From contig NZ_LNIZ01000001.1 in the NCBI RefSeq assembly GCF_001469025.1, positions 1-64,000 of the forward strand: a stretch of DNA of 64,000 nt, read 5' to 3'. Source of the stretch: Trueperella bernardiae. GTDB lineage: Bacteria; Actinomycetota; Actinomycetes; Actinomycetales; Actinomycetaceae. The position numbers and the translations under genes are program-made. Below are positions 43,372 to 52,088 of the stretch, piece after piece (positions within the stretch are counted from its first letter, which is position 1; every line of letters begins with the position of its first letter). The notes beneath the pieces are model-generated. The model saw only the letters and a list, made by a program, of their open reading frames with translations. It was not told the DNA's origin and made no database searches.

Positions 43372-44468
43372 ACGATTTGCAGGCGCGCATCGAATGGTCG
43401 CGCATGACCGAGGGAGCTGACCCCATCGCCCATACCCTCATCGAGAACCTCGGCCCGGCCGGGGCACTCGAGGCTATCCGCGACGGGGAGTTTGAGCCGG
43501 GCATGCGCGCGCAGATCGAGCGCTGGCGCCACCGGCTTGCCCACCAAGAGCCGTTCCACATGCGGGCGCTGGAGATGACCGGGGTGAGCGTGATCGGGCC
43601 GGAGGACTCGCGGTGGCCGAGCCAACTGAACGACCTGGGCGCCGACGCGCCGCTCCTACTGTGGGTCAAGGGTAATCCAACGGCGCTGGAGGCGCGGGCA
43701 GTGGCGATCGTCGGCTCACGCGCGGCCACCTCCACCGGCCTGCGCACGGCCCGCGACTTCGCCTTCGAGATCTCCGAGGAGGCCACCGTGGTCTCCGGCG
43801 GGGCCTTCGGCATCGATGCCGCCGCCCACCAGGGTGCCCTCATCGCCGGCCGTCCCACCCTTATTGTCAGCGCGGGCGGCGCGGACCGGGTCTACCCCCG
43901 CTCCCACGAATCGCTCTTCGCTAAGACCCTGGAGGCGGGCGGCGCGATCGTGTCCGAATCCCCGCTGGGGGCCGCCCCGCAGCGCTTCCGTTTCCTGGCC
44001 CGCAACCGCATCATCGCGGCGCTGGGCCAGGCCACCGTAGTGGTCGAGGCGCCCGTGCGCTCCGGTGCTCTGTCAACCGCGCGCCACGCGCTCGCGATCG
44101 GCCGGCCGGTCGGCGCTGTCCCCGGCCCAATCGATTCCGTGCAGAGCCAGGGCTGCATCGAGTTGCTTCGCAACGGCGCCACTGCGATCGGCAGTGTGAG
44201 CCACCTGCGCGAGCTCATGGGGCCAATCGGGGTCCAAGGGCCACTGGCCGCCGACTTCTTCTCCGGCGGGGTGGACGACGGCTTCGACATGCGCGAGCAG
44301 CGCGCCTTCGATGCCGTGCCCCTCGTCCGCGGTAAGGGCGCGGCGTCGATCGCGGCGACAGCGGGCATGGCCCTGCCCGAGACCCTGGCGGCGCTCGGCC
44401 GGCTGGTACTTGCCGGGCGTGTGGAAGAGCGCGACGGGCGCTACCGGCGCACTAAGGTGAAGTCATGA
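43368..44468 (+). CDS. dprA: DNA-processing protein DprA
   Basis: A 366-residue protein that loads RecA on incoming single-stranded DNA. A Rossmann-like core carries GVSVIGPEDSRWPSQL, VAIVGSRAATSTG, SGGAFGIDAAAHQGAL and SESPLGAAPQRFRFLARNRI. The C-terminal part ends in a winged-helix-like segment. The N-terminal about 60 residues form the usual helical leader. It overlaps comM and xerC by 4 bp each. Confidence 0.95.
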   Translation: MNDLQARIEWSRMTEGADPIAHTLIENLGPAGALEAIRDGEFEPGMRAQIERWRHRLAHQEPFHMRALEMTGVSVIGPEDSRWPSQLNDLGADAPLLLWVKGNPTALEARAVAIVGSRAATSTGLRTARDFAFEISEEATVVSGGAFGIDAAAHQGALIAGRPTLIVSAGGADRVYPRSHESLFAKTLEAGGAIVSESPLGAAPQRFRFLARNRIIAALGQATVVVEAPVRSGALSTARHALAIGRPVGAVPGPIDSVQSQGCIELLRNGATAIGSVSHLRELMGPIGVQGPLAADFFSGGVDDGFDMREQRAFDAVPLVRGKGAASIAATAGMALPETLAALGRLVLAGRVEERDGRYRRTKVKS

Positions 44469-45367
44469 GCATCGAGACGATTCTGGACGACTACGTGCGC
44501 GAGCTGGGTGTGCGGCGCGGGCTGTCCGAGCACACCGTGGCCGCCTATGCCGCCGAGGCACGCTCCTTCCTCGACTTCCTCGGCACCAGTTCGGACGACG
44601 TGGCGGGAGCGTTGCGCTTCGTGGAGCTTGCCGACCTGCGCTCCTGGCTTGCCTCCCTCCAGCAGGAGGGCCACTCGAGGGCCTCGATGGCCCGCCACTC
44701 GGCGGCGATCCGTAGCTTCACCCGGTGGCTGTACAAGAACGGGCACATCGACTCCGACGCGGGCCAGCGGCTCACCTCCCCGAAGGCGGAGAACAAGCTA
44801 CCCCAGGTGCTGAGTCATGCCCAGGCCAAGCGCCTGCTCGATATCGCCGCGGATCGCGCGGCGGAGGACGGCGAGCTCACGGTGCGGGACTGGGCGATGG
44901 TCGAGCTGCTCTACGCCTCCGGGATCCGTGTCAGCGAGCTCGTGGGCCTCGACGTGTCCAGCATCCAGCCCGACATGACGCTGCGGGTGGTGGGTAAGGG
45001 AGATAAGGAGCGCATCGTCCCCTTCGGTAGGCCCGCCCGCGAGGCGCTGTCGGAATGGCTGGCGCTACGCCCCCAGTTCCTCAAGGGGCCGACGCCAGCG
45101 GTGTTCGTGGGCAAGGCAGGACGCAGGATCGACCCGCGCATGGTACGTACGGTCCTCGACCGGCTCACCGACCTTGCGGACCTGCCGCACATCGGGCCTC
45201 ACGCCCTGCGGCACTCGGCGGCCACCCACCTGCTCGACGGCGGATCGGACCTGCGCAACGTCCAAGAGATCCTCGGCCACTCCTCGCTCGGCACAACCCA
45301 GCGCTATACCCATGTGAGCGCCGAGCGCCTGCGCGCCGCCTTCGGCCAGGCCCACCCGCGCGCCTAA
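44465..45367 (+). CDS. xerC: Tyrosine recombinase XerC
   Basis: A 300-residue site-specific recombinase for chromosome dimer resolution. N-terminal SAM-like DNA-binding domain (LDDYVRELGVRRGLSEHTVAAY), then the catalytic domain with Arg in ASGIRVSEL, Lys in VGKGDKERIVPF, HALRH in HALRHSAATHLL, and the nucleophile Tyr in LGTTQRYTHV. It is the last gene of the coupled yraN-comM-dprA-xerC run. Confidence 0.93.
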   Translation: MSIETILDDYVRELGVRRGLSEHTVAAYAAEARSFLDFLGTSSDDVAGALRFVELADLRSWLASLQQEGHSRASMARHSAAIRSFTRWLYKNGHIDSDAGQRLTSPKAENKLPQVLSHAQAKRLLDIAADRAAEDGELTVRDWAMVELLYASGIRVSELVGLDVSSIQPDMTLRVVGKGDKERIVPFGRPAREALSEWLALRPQFLKGPTPAVFVGKAGRRIDPRMVRTVLDRLTDLADLPHIGPHALRHSAATHLLDGGSDLRNVQEILGHSSLGTTQRYTHVSAERLRAAFGQAHPRA

Positions 45368-45386
45368 CAGAAGAGGTGCGTACACG

Positions 45387-45415
45387 GCGGGCGCACCCGC
45401 CCCGGGAGCGCCCGC
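45387..45415 (+). terminator. Terminator after xerC
   Basis: An 8-bp stem GCGGGCGC / GCGCCCGC with a 13-nt loop. Downstream of xerC and before the convergent M23-type gene. Confidence 0.5.
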
Positions 45416-45468
45416 AATCTACCGCCGCGCCTCAAGTTCGCCTGATGCGCTCACGGCAGGTGGGCGTG

Positions 45469-46077
45469 CTACTCGACGAGCATGATCGGACCCCATAGAA
45501 GCGATAGCGGGTCGAGGTAGTCGCTCGTTGCGCGCTTGGCTCCCCAGTGCAGGCACGAGGAGGGCGCGCAGTGTTCGCCGGTCACGTGCCCGATGAGCTG
45601 GCCGCGCGTGACCGTGTCCCCGCGTGTGACTGCAGGGGAGAGGGGCTCATAGGTGGTGCGGATCCCGTCGGCGTGCCCGATCGACACTAGGTCGCGGTCA
45701 TTGAGCTTGCCTGCGTAGATGACGCGGCCGCTCGCCGCCGCATACACGGGTTGGCCGGCGGCGATCGCCAGGTCCACGCCCCGGTGCCCAGCGTCCCAGT
45801 TGTTTGGCCCGGGCGCAAACGGCCGGAGCACCGGCACCTCGGCGCCCGAGGGCCAGGCATACTCGACCGTGGGCGCCGAGCCGGCCAAGCCCACCGAGCC
45901 AGCCAAGCTGTCCGCGTCTACCGTGCCGGCCAAACCCACCGAGTCAGCCGAGAGTGCCGAGTTCGCCGAGGGCGCCACACTCTCCGAGAGCTCAGCAGGC
46001 GCAGGGCCTGAGGGTAGGGTGAGGGCGGCAACGCCGCCGAGGGAGACGAGAGCGAGTGCAACAAGAAACTTCTTCAT
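45469..46077 (-). CDS. Exported M23/LytM-domain protein
   Basis: A 202-residue protein with an N-terminal signal peptide (KKFLVALALVSLGGVAALT) and a repetitive linker (DSVGLAG recurs at 45-51 and again in SVGLAG 61-66). The C-terminal LytM domain starts about 75. Metal ligands His98 and Asp102 (HRGVD) and His177 (CLHWG) are present. The first position of H-x-H is Cys, and the usual Tyr-x-His motif reads TYEPL, so catalysis is doubtful. It may regulate a cell-wall hydrolase. In actinobacteria it commonly lies between xerC and rpsB. Confidence 0.85.
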   Translation of the reverse strand: MKKFLVALALVSLGGVAALTLPSGPAPAELSESVAPSANSALSADSVGLAGTVDADSLAGSVGLAGSAPTVEYAWPSGAEVPVLRPFAPGPNNWDAGHRGVDLAIAAGQPVYAAASGRVIYAGKLNDRDLVSIGHADGIRTTYEPLSPAVTRGDTVTRGQLIGHVTGEHCAPSSCLHWGAKRATSDYLDPLSLLWGPIMLVE

Positions 46078-46174
46078 GCCACCAGGCTCTCAAAATCGCC
46101 GAAAGCCCCACGCCGATAATGTGCCCGATGTGGTCGGGCCACCCGGCAGGGAATCTGTGGAGAAACACGCTCTT

Positions 46175-46202
46175 CCCAATTCAGGGACTCGTCCCGATTG
46201 GG
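46175..46202 (-). terminator. Hairpin downstream of the TRIC-type gene
   Basis: CCCAAT...ATTGGG with GGGAC/GTCCC inside gives two stacked stems. On the minus strand it lies after the TRIC-type gene and the repeat element. No T-run. Confidence 0.4.
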
Positions 46203-46213
46203 GCGGCCGACGA

Positions 46214-46276
46214 AACTCGTGAAAATACCGGCTAACGATCGCTACCGCCGCCAGGGCGGCACCAGATTCACGAGTT
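46214..46276. repeat. 63-bp inverted-end intergenic element, copy 2
   Basis: Same terminal sequences AACTCGTGAA / TTCACGAGTT and same 63-bp length as copy 1 at 377-439; interior ATACCGGCTA then CGAT is also shared. It sits 43 bp beyond the stop of a minus-strand gene, as copy 1 also does. Confidence 0.7.
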
Positions 46277-46319
46277 GTGTCGGAGCGACCGGCAAGCTTG
46301 CGCCACGGCGTGGTTGGCG

Positions 46320-47018
46320 CTACTTGGAGTCCTTGCGTCGGGAAAACTTGCGCAGGTTGGTCACGTGCTCGCGGCGCAGGATGCGCCGCGAATCGGCTAG
46401 CAGGTTCATCTGCCGCACGGGCAGGATCCAGTTAAAGCGGCGGGCGGCGAGCCCGAAGATGAGGCACAGGAGGATCGCTAGGCCCATCCCCACCTCGTAC
46501 ATGTCGTGCTGCTGGAAGATCACCATGATCCCGGCGGCGGCGATGGAGATGGTGGCGTAGAGGGGGTTGGAGCCGAAGATAGCGGGGGTCTGGCGCACGA
46601 GCGCGTCGCGCATCACGCCGCCGGCGGTGGCGGTGATGACCCCGAGGAAGATCGAGGGGATCGGGGCGAGCCCGGCGGAGATGCCCTTCGCGGCGCCGGT
46701 GGCGGACCAGCAGCCAAGAGCGAGGACGTCGGCGAGGGTGAGACCGCGTCGCGCCCACGGCCCATCCAGCGGCACGAGGTAGGCAAAGGCGGAGGCGCCG
46801 ATCGCGCCGGCGAGGTACCACGGGTCGGTCAGCGCCACGGGGAAGCCCACGCCAAGCAGGGAATCACGGATCATGCCACCGCCGAGCGCGGTCAGGATGC
46901 CGAGGGTGAGGTAGCCGATGATGTCGTATTCGAGCTTGCGGGCAAGGGATGCGCCGATGACCCCGTAGGCGATGACGCCCGCGACGTCCACGATACGGAA
47001 GAGAACCTCAGGATCCAT
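46320..47018 (-). CDS. TRIC/UPF0126-family membrane protein
   Basis: A 232-residue protein with about seven hydrophobic segments arranged as two glycine-rich halves (AYGVIGASLARKLEYDIIGY and GGVMRDALV), typical of the UPF0126 / prokaryotic TRIC channel family. Bacterial TRICs form cation channels, but related members have been linked to glycine or other transport. The start follows GGGAGGTGCGGC. Divergent from rpsB. The C-terminus is basic (RREHVTNLRKFSRRKDSK). Confidence 0.85.
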   Translation of the reverse strand: MDPEVLFRIVDVAGVIAYGVIGASLARKLEYDIIGYLTLGILTALGGGMIRDSLLGVGFPVALTDPWYLAGAIGASAFAYLVPLDGPWARRGLTLADVLALGCWSATGAAKGISAGLAPIPSIFLGVITATAGGVMRDALVRQTPAIFGSNPLYATISIAAAGIMVIFQQHDMYEVGMGLAILLCLIFGLAARRFNWILPVRQMNLLADSRRILRREHVTNLRKFSRRKDSK

Positions 47019-47336
47019 GCCGCACCTCCCTGCAAGAAATGACCATCCGATTCATTGTGCCCCGCGGGGACGCCAAATGTCAGCCCGGCATGGCCCGGGT
47101 GCGATGTAGGCAACGCCACCGCGCGCGCCAAGTTTTAGTGTTGGAGAACTGTGCGGGCCCTGGATAAACTAGGAAGGCTGTCGAAAGACAGACTACGCGT
47201 GCTCGCTCGCCGCAAGGCCTTCCGCGCATCGGTCCGATGGAGCGTGGAATGGGGCACCAGGGCCTGCCACAGGGTGTGGTGGGCAAAGAACCGTAAAACC
47301 AAGCGCGGCACACCCGCGCTGTGAGAAAGGACGACC
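47019..47336 (+). promoter_or_regulatory. rpsB promoter and structured leader
   Basis: TTGGAG (47141-47146) and TAAACT (47165-47170), 18 bp apart, make a good promoter. The following leader of about 160 nt folds into a GAAA-tetraloop hairpin (CTGTC-GAAA-GACAG, 47178-47191) inside a longer helix GGAAGGC(47072+100)/GCCTTCC(47217-47223). Such leaders usually mediate S2 autoregulation. The half near 47019-47140 is the upstream flank of the divergent TRIC-type gene; nothing else is visible there. Confidence 0.6.
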
Positions 47337-48170
47337 ATGGCAGTCGTTTCCATGCGCCAGCTGCTTGAAGCCGGCGTCCACTTCGGGCACCAGACCCGTC
47401 GCTGGAACCCCAAGATGAAGCGTTTCATCCTCAACGATCGTAACGGCATCTACATCATTGATCTTCGTAAGACGGTTGACGACATCAACCGCACCTACGA
47501 GTTCGTCAAGGAGACCGTGGCCCACGGCGGCAACATCCTCTTCGTTGGCACCAAGCGTCAGGCCCAGCGCCCGATCCGCGAGCAGGCGGAGCGCGTGGGT
47601 ATGCCCTACGTCAACGAGCGTTGGCTGGGCGGCATGCTGACCAACTTCTCCACCGTTAACGCCCGTATCCAGCGCCTCAAGGAGCTGGAGCTCGTTGACT
47701 TCGACGACGTGGCCGGCTCTGGTCGCACGAAGAAGGAACTGCTCATGATGCGTCGTGAGAAGGAGAAGCTGGAGCGCACGCTCGGCGGTATCCGCGACAT
47801 GGGCAAGGTTCCCTCGGCCATCTGGATCGTTGACACGAACAAGGAGCACCTGGCGGTCGCTGAGGCCCACAAGCTCAACATGTCCGTCTGTGCGATCCTC
47901 GACACGAACTGTGATCCCGACGACGTCGACTACGGCATCCCGGGGAACGACGACGCGATCCGCTCCATCGATATCCTGACCCGCGTGATCGCCGACGCAG
48001 TCGCTGAGGGCCTGGTGGCCCGTGGCGGTGGCGCTAAGGATGAGGACCCCATGCCCGAGTGGGAGCGCGAGCTCCTCGAGGGTGACGAGGCTGAGGCTCC
48101 GGCCGAGGCTGAAGCAGCCCCCGCCGAGGCCCCGGCCGCTGAGGCCCCGGCTGAGACCGACAACGCCTAA
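47337..48170 (+). CDS. rpsB: 30S ribosomal protein S2
   Basis: 277 residues; ATG 47337 follows GAAAGGACGACC. Canonical [22 protein letters not shown] opening, with [15 protein letters not shown] and [12 protein letters not shown], then the Rossmann-like core and an Ala/Glu/Pro-rich acidic tail of about 40 residues. It is required for late 30S assembly. Paired with tsf 11 bp downstream, as in most bacteria, and preceded by a structured leader. Confidence 0.97.
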   Translation: MAVVSMRQLLEAGVHFGHQTRRWNPKMKRFILNDRNGIYIIDLRKTVDDINRTYEFVKETVAHGGNILFVGTKRQAQRPIREQAERVGMPYVNERWLGGMLTNFSTVNARIQRLKELELVDFDDVAGSGRTKKELLMMRREKEKLERTLGGIRDMGKVPSAIWIVDTNKEHLAVAEAHKLNMSVCAILDTNCDPDDVDYGIPGNDDAIRSIDILTRVIADAVAEGLVARGGGAKDEDPMPEWERELLEGDEAEAPAEAEAAPAEAPAAEAPAETDNA

Positions 48171-48181
48171 GGAAGATCAAC

Positions 48182-49021
48182 ATGGCAATTACCGTTGCAG
48201 ATATCAAGGCTCTTCGTGAGAAGACCGGCGCTGGCATGATGGATGTCAAGAAGGCGCTGACCGAGGCTGAGGGCGATACCGCCAAGGCTGAGGAGATCCT
48301 TCGCCTCAAGGGCCTGAAGGTCGCCGCCAAGCGTGAGGGCCGCACGGCCTCGAACGGCCTGGTCCTGTCCCACATCGGCACGAACGACGAGGGCCAATTC
48401 GGCCTCATCGTCGAGGTCAACGCTGAGACGGACTTCGTGGCGAAGAACGAGAAGTTCATCGCTTTCGCCGAGGGCATCCTCGCCGCCGCCGTCGAGGCTG
48501 GTGCCAAGACTACCGATGAGGTCCTGGCCGCCGCTCACCCGGAGGGCACTGTCAAGGACGCCGTGGACAACATGATCGGCATCATCGGCGAGAAGCTGGG
48601 CGTGGGTGCGGTTGAGTACCTCGCTGGCGAGCACGTCGAGGCCTACATGCACAAGACGGCTGTTGACCTGCCGGCCCAGGTGGCCGTCATCGTCGCCACC
48701 GATGCCGCGGGCAAGGAGATCGCCCACGACGTCGCCGTCCACGTGGCCGCCATGTCCCCGGCCTACCTCGCTGAGGGCGACGTGCCGGAGGAGGAGCTCG
48801 AGAACGAGCGCCGCATCGCCACCGAGCTGACGATCGCCGAGGGCAAGCCGGAGCAGGCTGTTCCGAAGATCGTCGAAGGCCGCCTTAAGGGCTACTTCAA
48901 GCAGGTCTGCCTGCTTGACCAGCCCTACGCTCGCGATCCGAAGCACTCGGTGGGCGAGGTTGCCAAGGCCGCCGGCGCCACGATCACGGGCTTTAAGCGC
49001 GTGCGCGTTGGCCAGGAGTAA
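48182..49021 (+). CDS. tsf: Elongation factor Ts
   Basis: A 279-residue nucleotide exchange factor for EF-Tu. N-terminal UBA-like domain with the signature LREKTGAGMMDVKKAL, then two core subdomains with ETDFVAKNEKF (EF-Tu contact) and the C-terminal module. It is co-transcribed with rpsB and followed by a strong terminator. Confidence 0.97.
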   Translation: MAITVADIKALREKTGAGMMDVKKALTEAEGDTAKAEEILRLKGLKVAAKREGRTASNGLVLSHIGTNDEGQFGLIVEVNAETDFVAKNEKFIAFAEGILAAAVEAGAKTTDEVLAAAHPEGTVKDAVDNMIGIIGEKLGVGAVEYLAGEHVEAYMHKTAVDLPAQVAVIVATDAAGKEIAHDVAVHVAAMSPAYLAEGDVPEEELENERRIATELTIAEGKPEQAVPKIVEGRLKGYFKQVCLLDQPYARDPKHSVGEVAKAAGATITGFKRVRVGQE

Positions 49022-49035
49022 GGGCTAGTTCACTG

Positions 49036-49066
49036 GTGTGGGGTGCGAGGTAATCGCACCCCACAC
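49036..49066 (+). terminator. rpsB-tsf operon terminator
   Basis: A perfect 12-bp stem GTGTGGGGTGCG / CGCACCCCACAC with a 7-nt loop, 15 bp after the tsf stop. Confidence 0.75.
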
Positions 49067-49168
49067 TGGCTTAAGTCGAGTATTTGCTCGCAGATGAAAA
49101 GCCGTGCCCCGGGCGCGGCTGCGCGCGACCCGCGCGATAATGAGGGTTTGATGAAGGGGAGAACGACG

Positions 49169-49921
49169 TTGAGTATTGTTGTGGCCTACAAGTACGCGCC
49201 TAATCCGCAAGATGCCAAGGTGCTTGCCGACGGCACGGTTGACTGGACGCGCGCGAAGGCCGCCGTGTCGGAGTCGGATCCGGTGGCGATGGAGATGGGC
49301 CGGCGGGTCGCTGATGCCGCGGGCACGCAGCTCGTGGGTATTTCGGTGGGCTCTGCCCAGGTTGCCTCCCCGATGGCGCGCAAGAACGCTATGTCGCGCG
49401 GCTTTGACCGCGGGCTGATACTTGCCGACGACGCCGTCTCGGCCTGGTCTGCCACCCAGGTCGGCGCCGCCCTGGCCCAGTTGGTGAGCAAGGTGGGTGA
49501 CGTCTCGCTGGTGCTCACGGCCGATTCTTCGGTGGATGAGGCGGCTGGAGTCACGCCCGCGCTCATCGCGGGGTACCTTGGCTGGCCGGCGATTCTCGAC
49601 GTGGCGAAGGTGGAGGTCGACGGCGATGCTTTCGTTCTCACCCAGCGGATCAAGGGCGGCAGCCGCACGCTGCGCCTGACCGGCCCGGCCGTCGTCGCCA
49701 CCACCTCGGATGCAACCACCCCGGCCGTGCCGTCGATGAAGGACATCCTCGCGGCCGGCAAGAAGCCCGTGGAGGTGCTGACGGCCGCGGGCGTGGAGAG
49801 CGCGGGTGCCCCGCTCGAGGTGGTGGGCCGCAAGCGCCCGGACAAGCGCGTGCGCCAGGGCAAGATGTTTGGTACGGCCGCCGAGCTTGTGGCGGCCCTG
49901 CGTGAGGACGGGGTGCTGTAA
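49169..49921 (+). CDS. fixA: Electron transfer flavoprotein beta subunit (FixA)
   Basis: About 250 residues from TTG 49169 (SIVVAYKYAPNPQD; ATG 49151 is an alternative with MKGRTT added). The ETF domain binds AMP or FAD with its partner: SRGFDRGLILAD, TPALIAGYLGWPAI and a family C-terminus. First gene of an uninterrupted fixABCX run (0, 13 and 9 bp spacing), which marks it as the FixA type rather than a general EtfB. FixAB take electrons from NADH in electron-bifurcating systems; that activity is known for other bacteria and inferred here. Confidence 0.85.
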   Translation: MSIVVAYKYAPNPQDAKVLADGTVDWTRAKAAVSESDPVAMEMGRRVADAAGTQLVGISVGSAQVASPMARKNAMSRGFDRGLILADDAVSAWSATQVGAALAQLVSKVGDVSLVLTADSSVDEAAGVTPALIAGYLGWPAILDVAKVEVDGDAFVLTQRIKGGSRTLRLTGPAVVATTSDATTPAVPSMKDILAAGKKPVEVLTAAGVESAGAPLEVVGRKRPDKRVRQGKMFGTAAELVAALREDGVL

Positions 49922-50776
49922 ATGACTACCTGGATTGTGACCACCGTTTCTGAGATTTCTACGCTCGTTGAGCTGGCCCAGGGGGAGAAGGTCGGCGTCG
50001 TCGTCGGCGATGCCCCGGTGGGCGGGGTGGACCGCGTGATCCGGATCGAGACGGGCGACGCCCCGGCCGAGGCGCTGGCCCCGGCGGTCGTGGCCGCGGT
50101 GGACGCGCAGGCGGGCGACCTCATTCTCGTGGTGAACAACCCCGCAGGCCGCTCGTTGGCGGGTGCGCTGTGCGCCGCGAAGGGCGCGCCACTGCTGCGC
50201 AACGTGAGCGAGCTGTCGACCACCTCCGCCACGGTCAGCCGCTTCGGCGGCATGGTCGAGGAGACCGTGGAGTTCGCCGGCCCGGCCGTGGTCCTCGTCA
50301 GCGAGGGCGAGGCGGTGCCGGGCGAGGTTGCGGGAGAAACCGTGGCTGGCGAGGGCTACACGGTGAGCGTGGCCAGTGAAGACATCCACGAGGGCGCGCA
50401 GGTGAACTTGGGCGCGGCCACCCGCATCGTGGGGGTCGGGCGCGGATTCGTGGCCGAGGAGGACCTGGCGCTCGCACGTGAGCTCGCGGACGCGCTGGGC
50501 GCCGAGGTCGGGTGCACCCGCCCGCTCGTTGAAGGCCACGGTTGGTTCGAGCGCGATTCGTATCTTGGGGTCTCGGGCCACTCGGTCTCCCCGGACCTTT
50601 ACATCCCGGTGGGGATCTCCGGCCAGATCCACCACACGGCCGGCATCGGCGGCGCGCAGACGATCGTGGTCATCAACAATGACGAGACGGCCGCGATTTT
50701 CGAGCTGGCCGACTACGGGATCGTCGGCAACTTGTACGAGGTGTTGCCGAAGATGATCGAGGCGCTCAAGGCGTAG
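49922..50776 (+). CDS. fixB: Electron transfer flavoprotein alpha subunit (FixB)
   Basis: A 284-residue ETF alpha. The N-terminal ETF domain is followed by the FAD-binding signature LYIPVGISGQIHHTAGIGG and a late VVINNDETAAIFELADYGIVGNLYEVLP, the standard ending of the family. It forms a heterodimer with FixA. ATG directly follows the fixA stop. Confidence 0.92.
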   Translation: MTTWIVTTVSEISTLVELAQGEKVGVVVGDAPVGGVDRVIRIETGDAPAEALAPAVVAAVDAQAGDLILVVNNPAGRSLAGALCAAKGAPLLRNVSELSTTSATVSRFGGMVEETVEFAGPAVVLVSEGEAVPGEVAGETVAGEGYTVSVASEDIHEGAQVNLGAATRIVGVGRGFVAEEDLALARELADALGAEVGCTRPLVEGHGWFERDSYLGVSGHSVSPDLYIPVGISGQIHHTAGIGGAQTIVVINNDETAAIFELADYGIVGNLYEVLPKMIEALKA

Positions 50777-50789
50777 GGGAGGGGCCGAC

Positions 50790-52079
50790 ATGGAGGATTT
50801 CGACGTCATCGTTGTGGGCGCGGGGGTGGCCGGAACCGTGGCCGCCACGGCGCTCGCCCGCGAGGGGCGCGAGGTGCTGCTGGTCGAGCGCGGCACCGAG
50901 CCGGGGGCCAAGAACCTTTCCGGCGGCGTGTTCTACAGCCGCGTGATGGAGGAGATCTTCCCCGGCTTCGCCCAGGAGGCCCCCGTGGAGCGCGTCATCA
51001 CGCGCAACACGCTGAGCTTCTTGAACGCCACCTCGGCGGTCAATATTGACTACTGGGACCAGCGCCTTGCCGAGCCCGTCAATGCCGTCAGCGTGCTGCG
51101 CGCCCACCTCGACCCGTGGCTTGCGCAGCAGGCCGAGGAGGCCGGCGTCAGCCTTATTAGCGGCGTCAAGGTCGATAGGCTGATGCGCGGCGACACGCAT
51201 TTTTGCGGCATCGAGGCCGCGGGCGAGGAGATGACGGCGAAGGTGGTCATCGCCGCCGACGGCGTCAACTCCTTCCTCGCCCAGGGCGCCGGCGTGCGTC
51301 CGAAGCAGCCCACGAAGAACCTGGGACTCGGCATCAAGTCCGTTATCCAGATCGGCGAGGATGCCGTTCGGGAGCGCTTCAACCTCGTAGGCAACGAAGG
51401 CGCCTCCTACGCGATCGTGGGGGATGCCACGATGGGCGTGCCGGGCGGCGGCTTCATGTACACCAACAGGGACTCGGTCTCGATGGGCGTGGTCCTCATG
51501 CTCGAGCGGCTGACCGACTCGGGTCTGGCCTCCACCGACATCCATGACCACCTGCTGGCCCACCCGTTCCTTGCGCCCTTCCTCGAGGGCGGGGAGCTGC
51601 TCGAGTACGGTTGCCACCTCGTGGCCGAGGGCGGGCAGGCGATGCAGGAGGGGATCGTTCACGATGGCCTGGTCCTCATCGGCGACGCCGCCGGCTTCAC
51701 CCTCAACACGGGCCTGACCGTGCGCGGCATGGACCTGGCGGCCGGATCGGCGCTGGCCGCCGCGAAGGCGGTCCACGCGGCCATCGAGGCGGGCGATTAC
51801 TCGCGCCTGGCCCTGCAGTCCTACGTGGATGAATACGAGGCGAGCTTCGTGGGCAAGGACATGCACACCTACCGCCACACCCCCGAATTCCTCGGCAATG
51901 ATCAGCTGATGTTCGGGCCGGCGGGCGAGCTGCTGGCGGACGTCTTCTACGGCGCCTACCACCACGATCTCAGTCCGCGCCGGCACCTGGCGAAGGTGGC
52001 CCTTGACGCGTTCAAGGGCTCGGGGATCCGCGTGGGTGACCTGGTCAAGACCGGCTATCGTGCGCTGCGAGCGCTTTAG
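50790..52079 (+). CDS. fixC: FixC-type flavoprotein (ETF-quinone oxidoreductase-like)
   Basis: A 429-residue FAD enzyme. The N-terminal Rossmann motif VVGAGVAGTVAA is at about 10-20, and ERGTEPGAKNLSGGVFY is the family segment. The second FAD motif is VLIGDAAGFTLNTGLTVRGMD. It passes electrons from the FixAB flavoprotein to quinone or, with FixX, to ferredoxin. The C-terminus lacks its own Fe-S cluster; that role falls to the separate fixX, as in the Fix system rather than eukaryotic ETF-QO. Confidence 0.93.
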   Translation: MEDFDVIVVGAGVAGTVAATALAREGREVLLVERGTEPGAKNLSGGVFYSRVMEEIFPGFAQEAPVERVITRNTLSFLNATSAVNIDYWDQRLAEPVNAVSVLRAHLDPWLAQQAEEAGVSLISGVKVDRLMRGDTHFCGIEAAGEEMTAKVVIAADGVNSFLAQGAGVRPKQPTKNLGLGIKSVIQIGEDAVRERFNLVGNEGASYAIVGDATMGVPGGGFMYTNRDSVSMGVVLMLERLTDSGLASTDIHDHLLAHPFLAPFLEGGELLEYGCHLVAEGGQAMQEGIVHDGLVLIGDAAGFTLNTGLTVRGMDLAAGSALAAAKAVHAAIEAGDYSRLALQSYVDEYEASFVGKDMHTYRHTPEFLGNDQLMFGPAGELLADVFYGAYHHDLSPRRHLAKVALDAFKGSGIRVGDLVKTGYRALRAL

Positions 52080-52088
52080 GAGGCAGGG

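Noticed and set aside
45751-46022. Plus-strand Pro/Arg-rich frames over the M23-type gene
   Set aside because: They only reflect the repetitive linker in another frame; the minus strand has a signal peptide and a LytM domain.
49025-50911. 628-residue open frame antisense to fixA-fixB
   Set aside because: No domains; the plus strand encodes clear ETF subunits.
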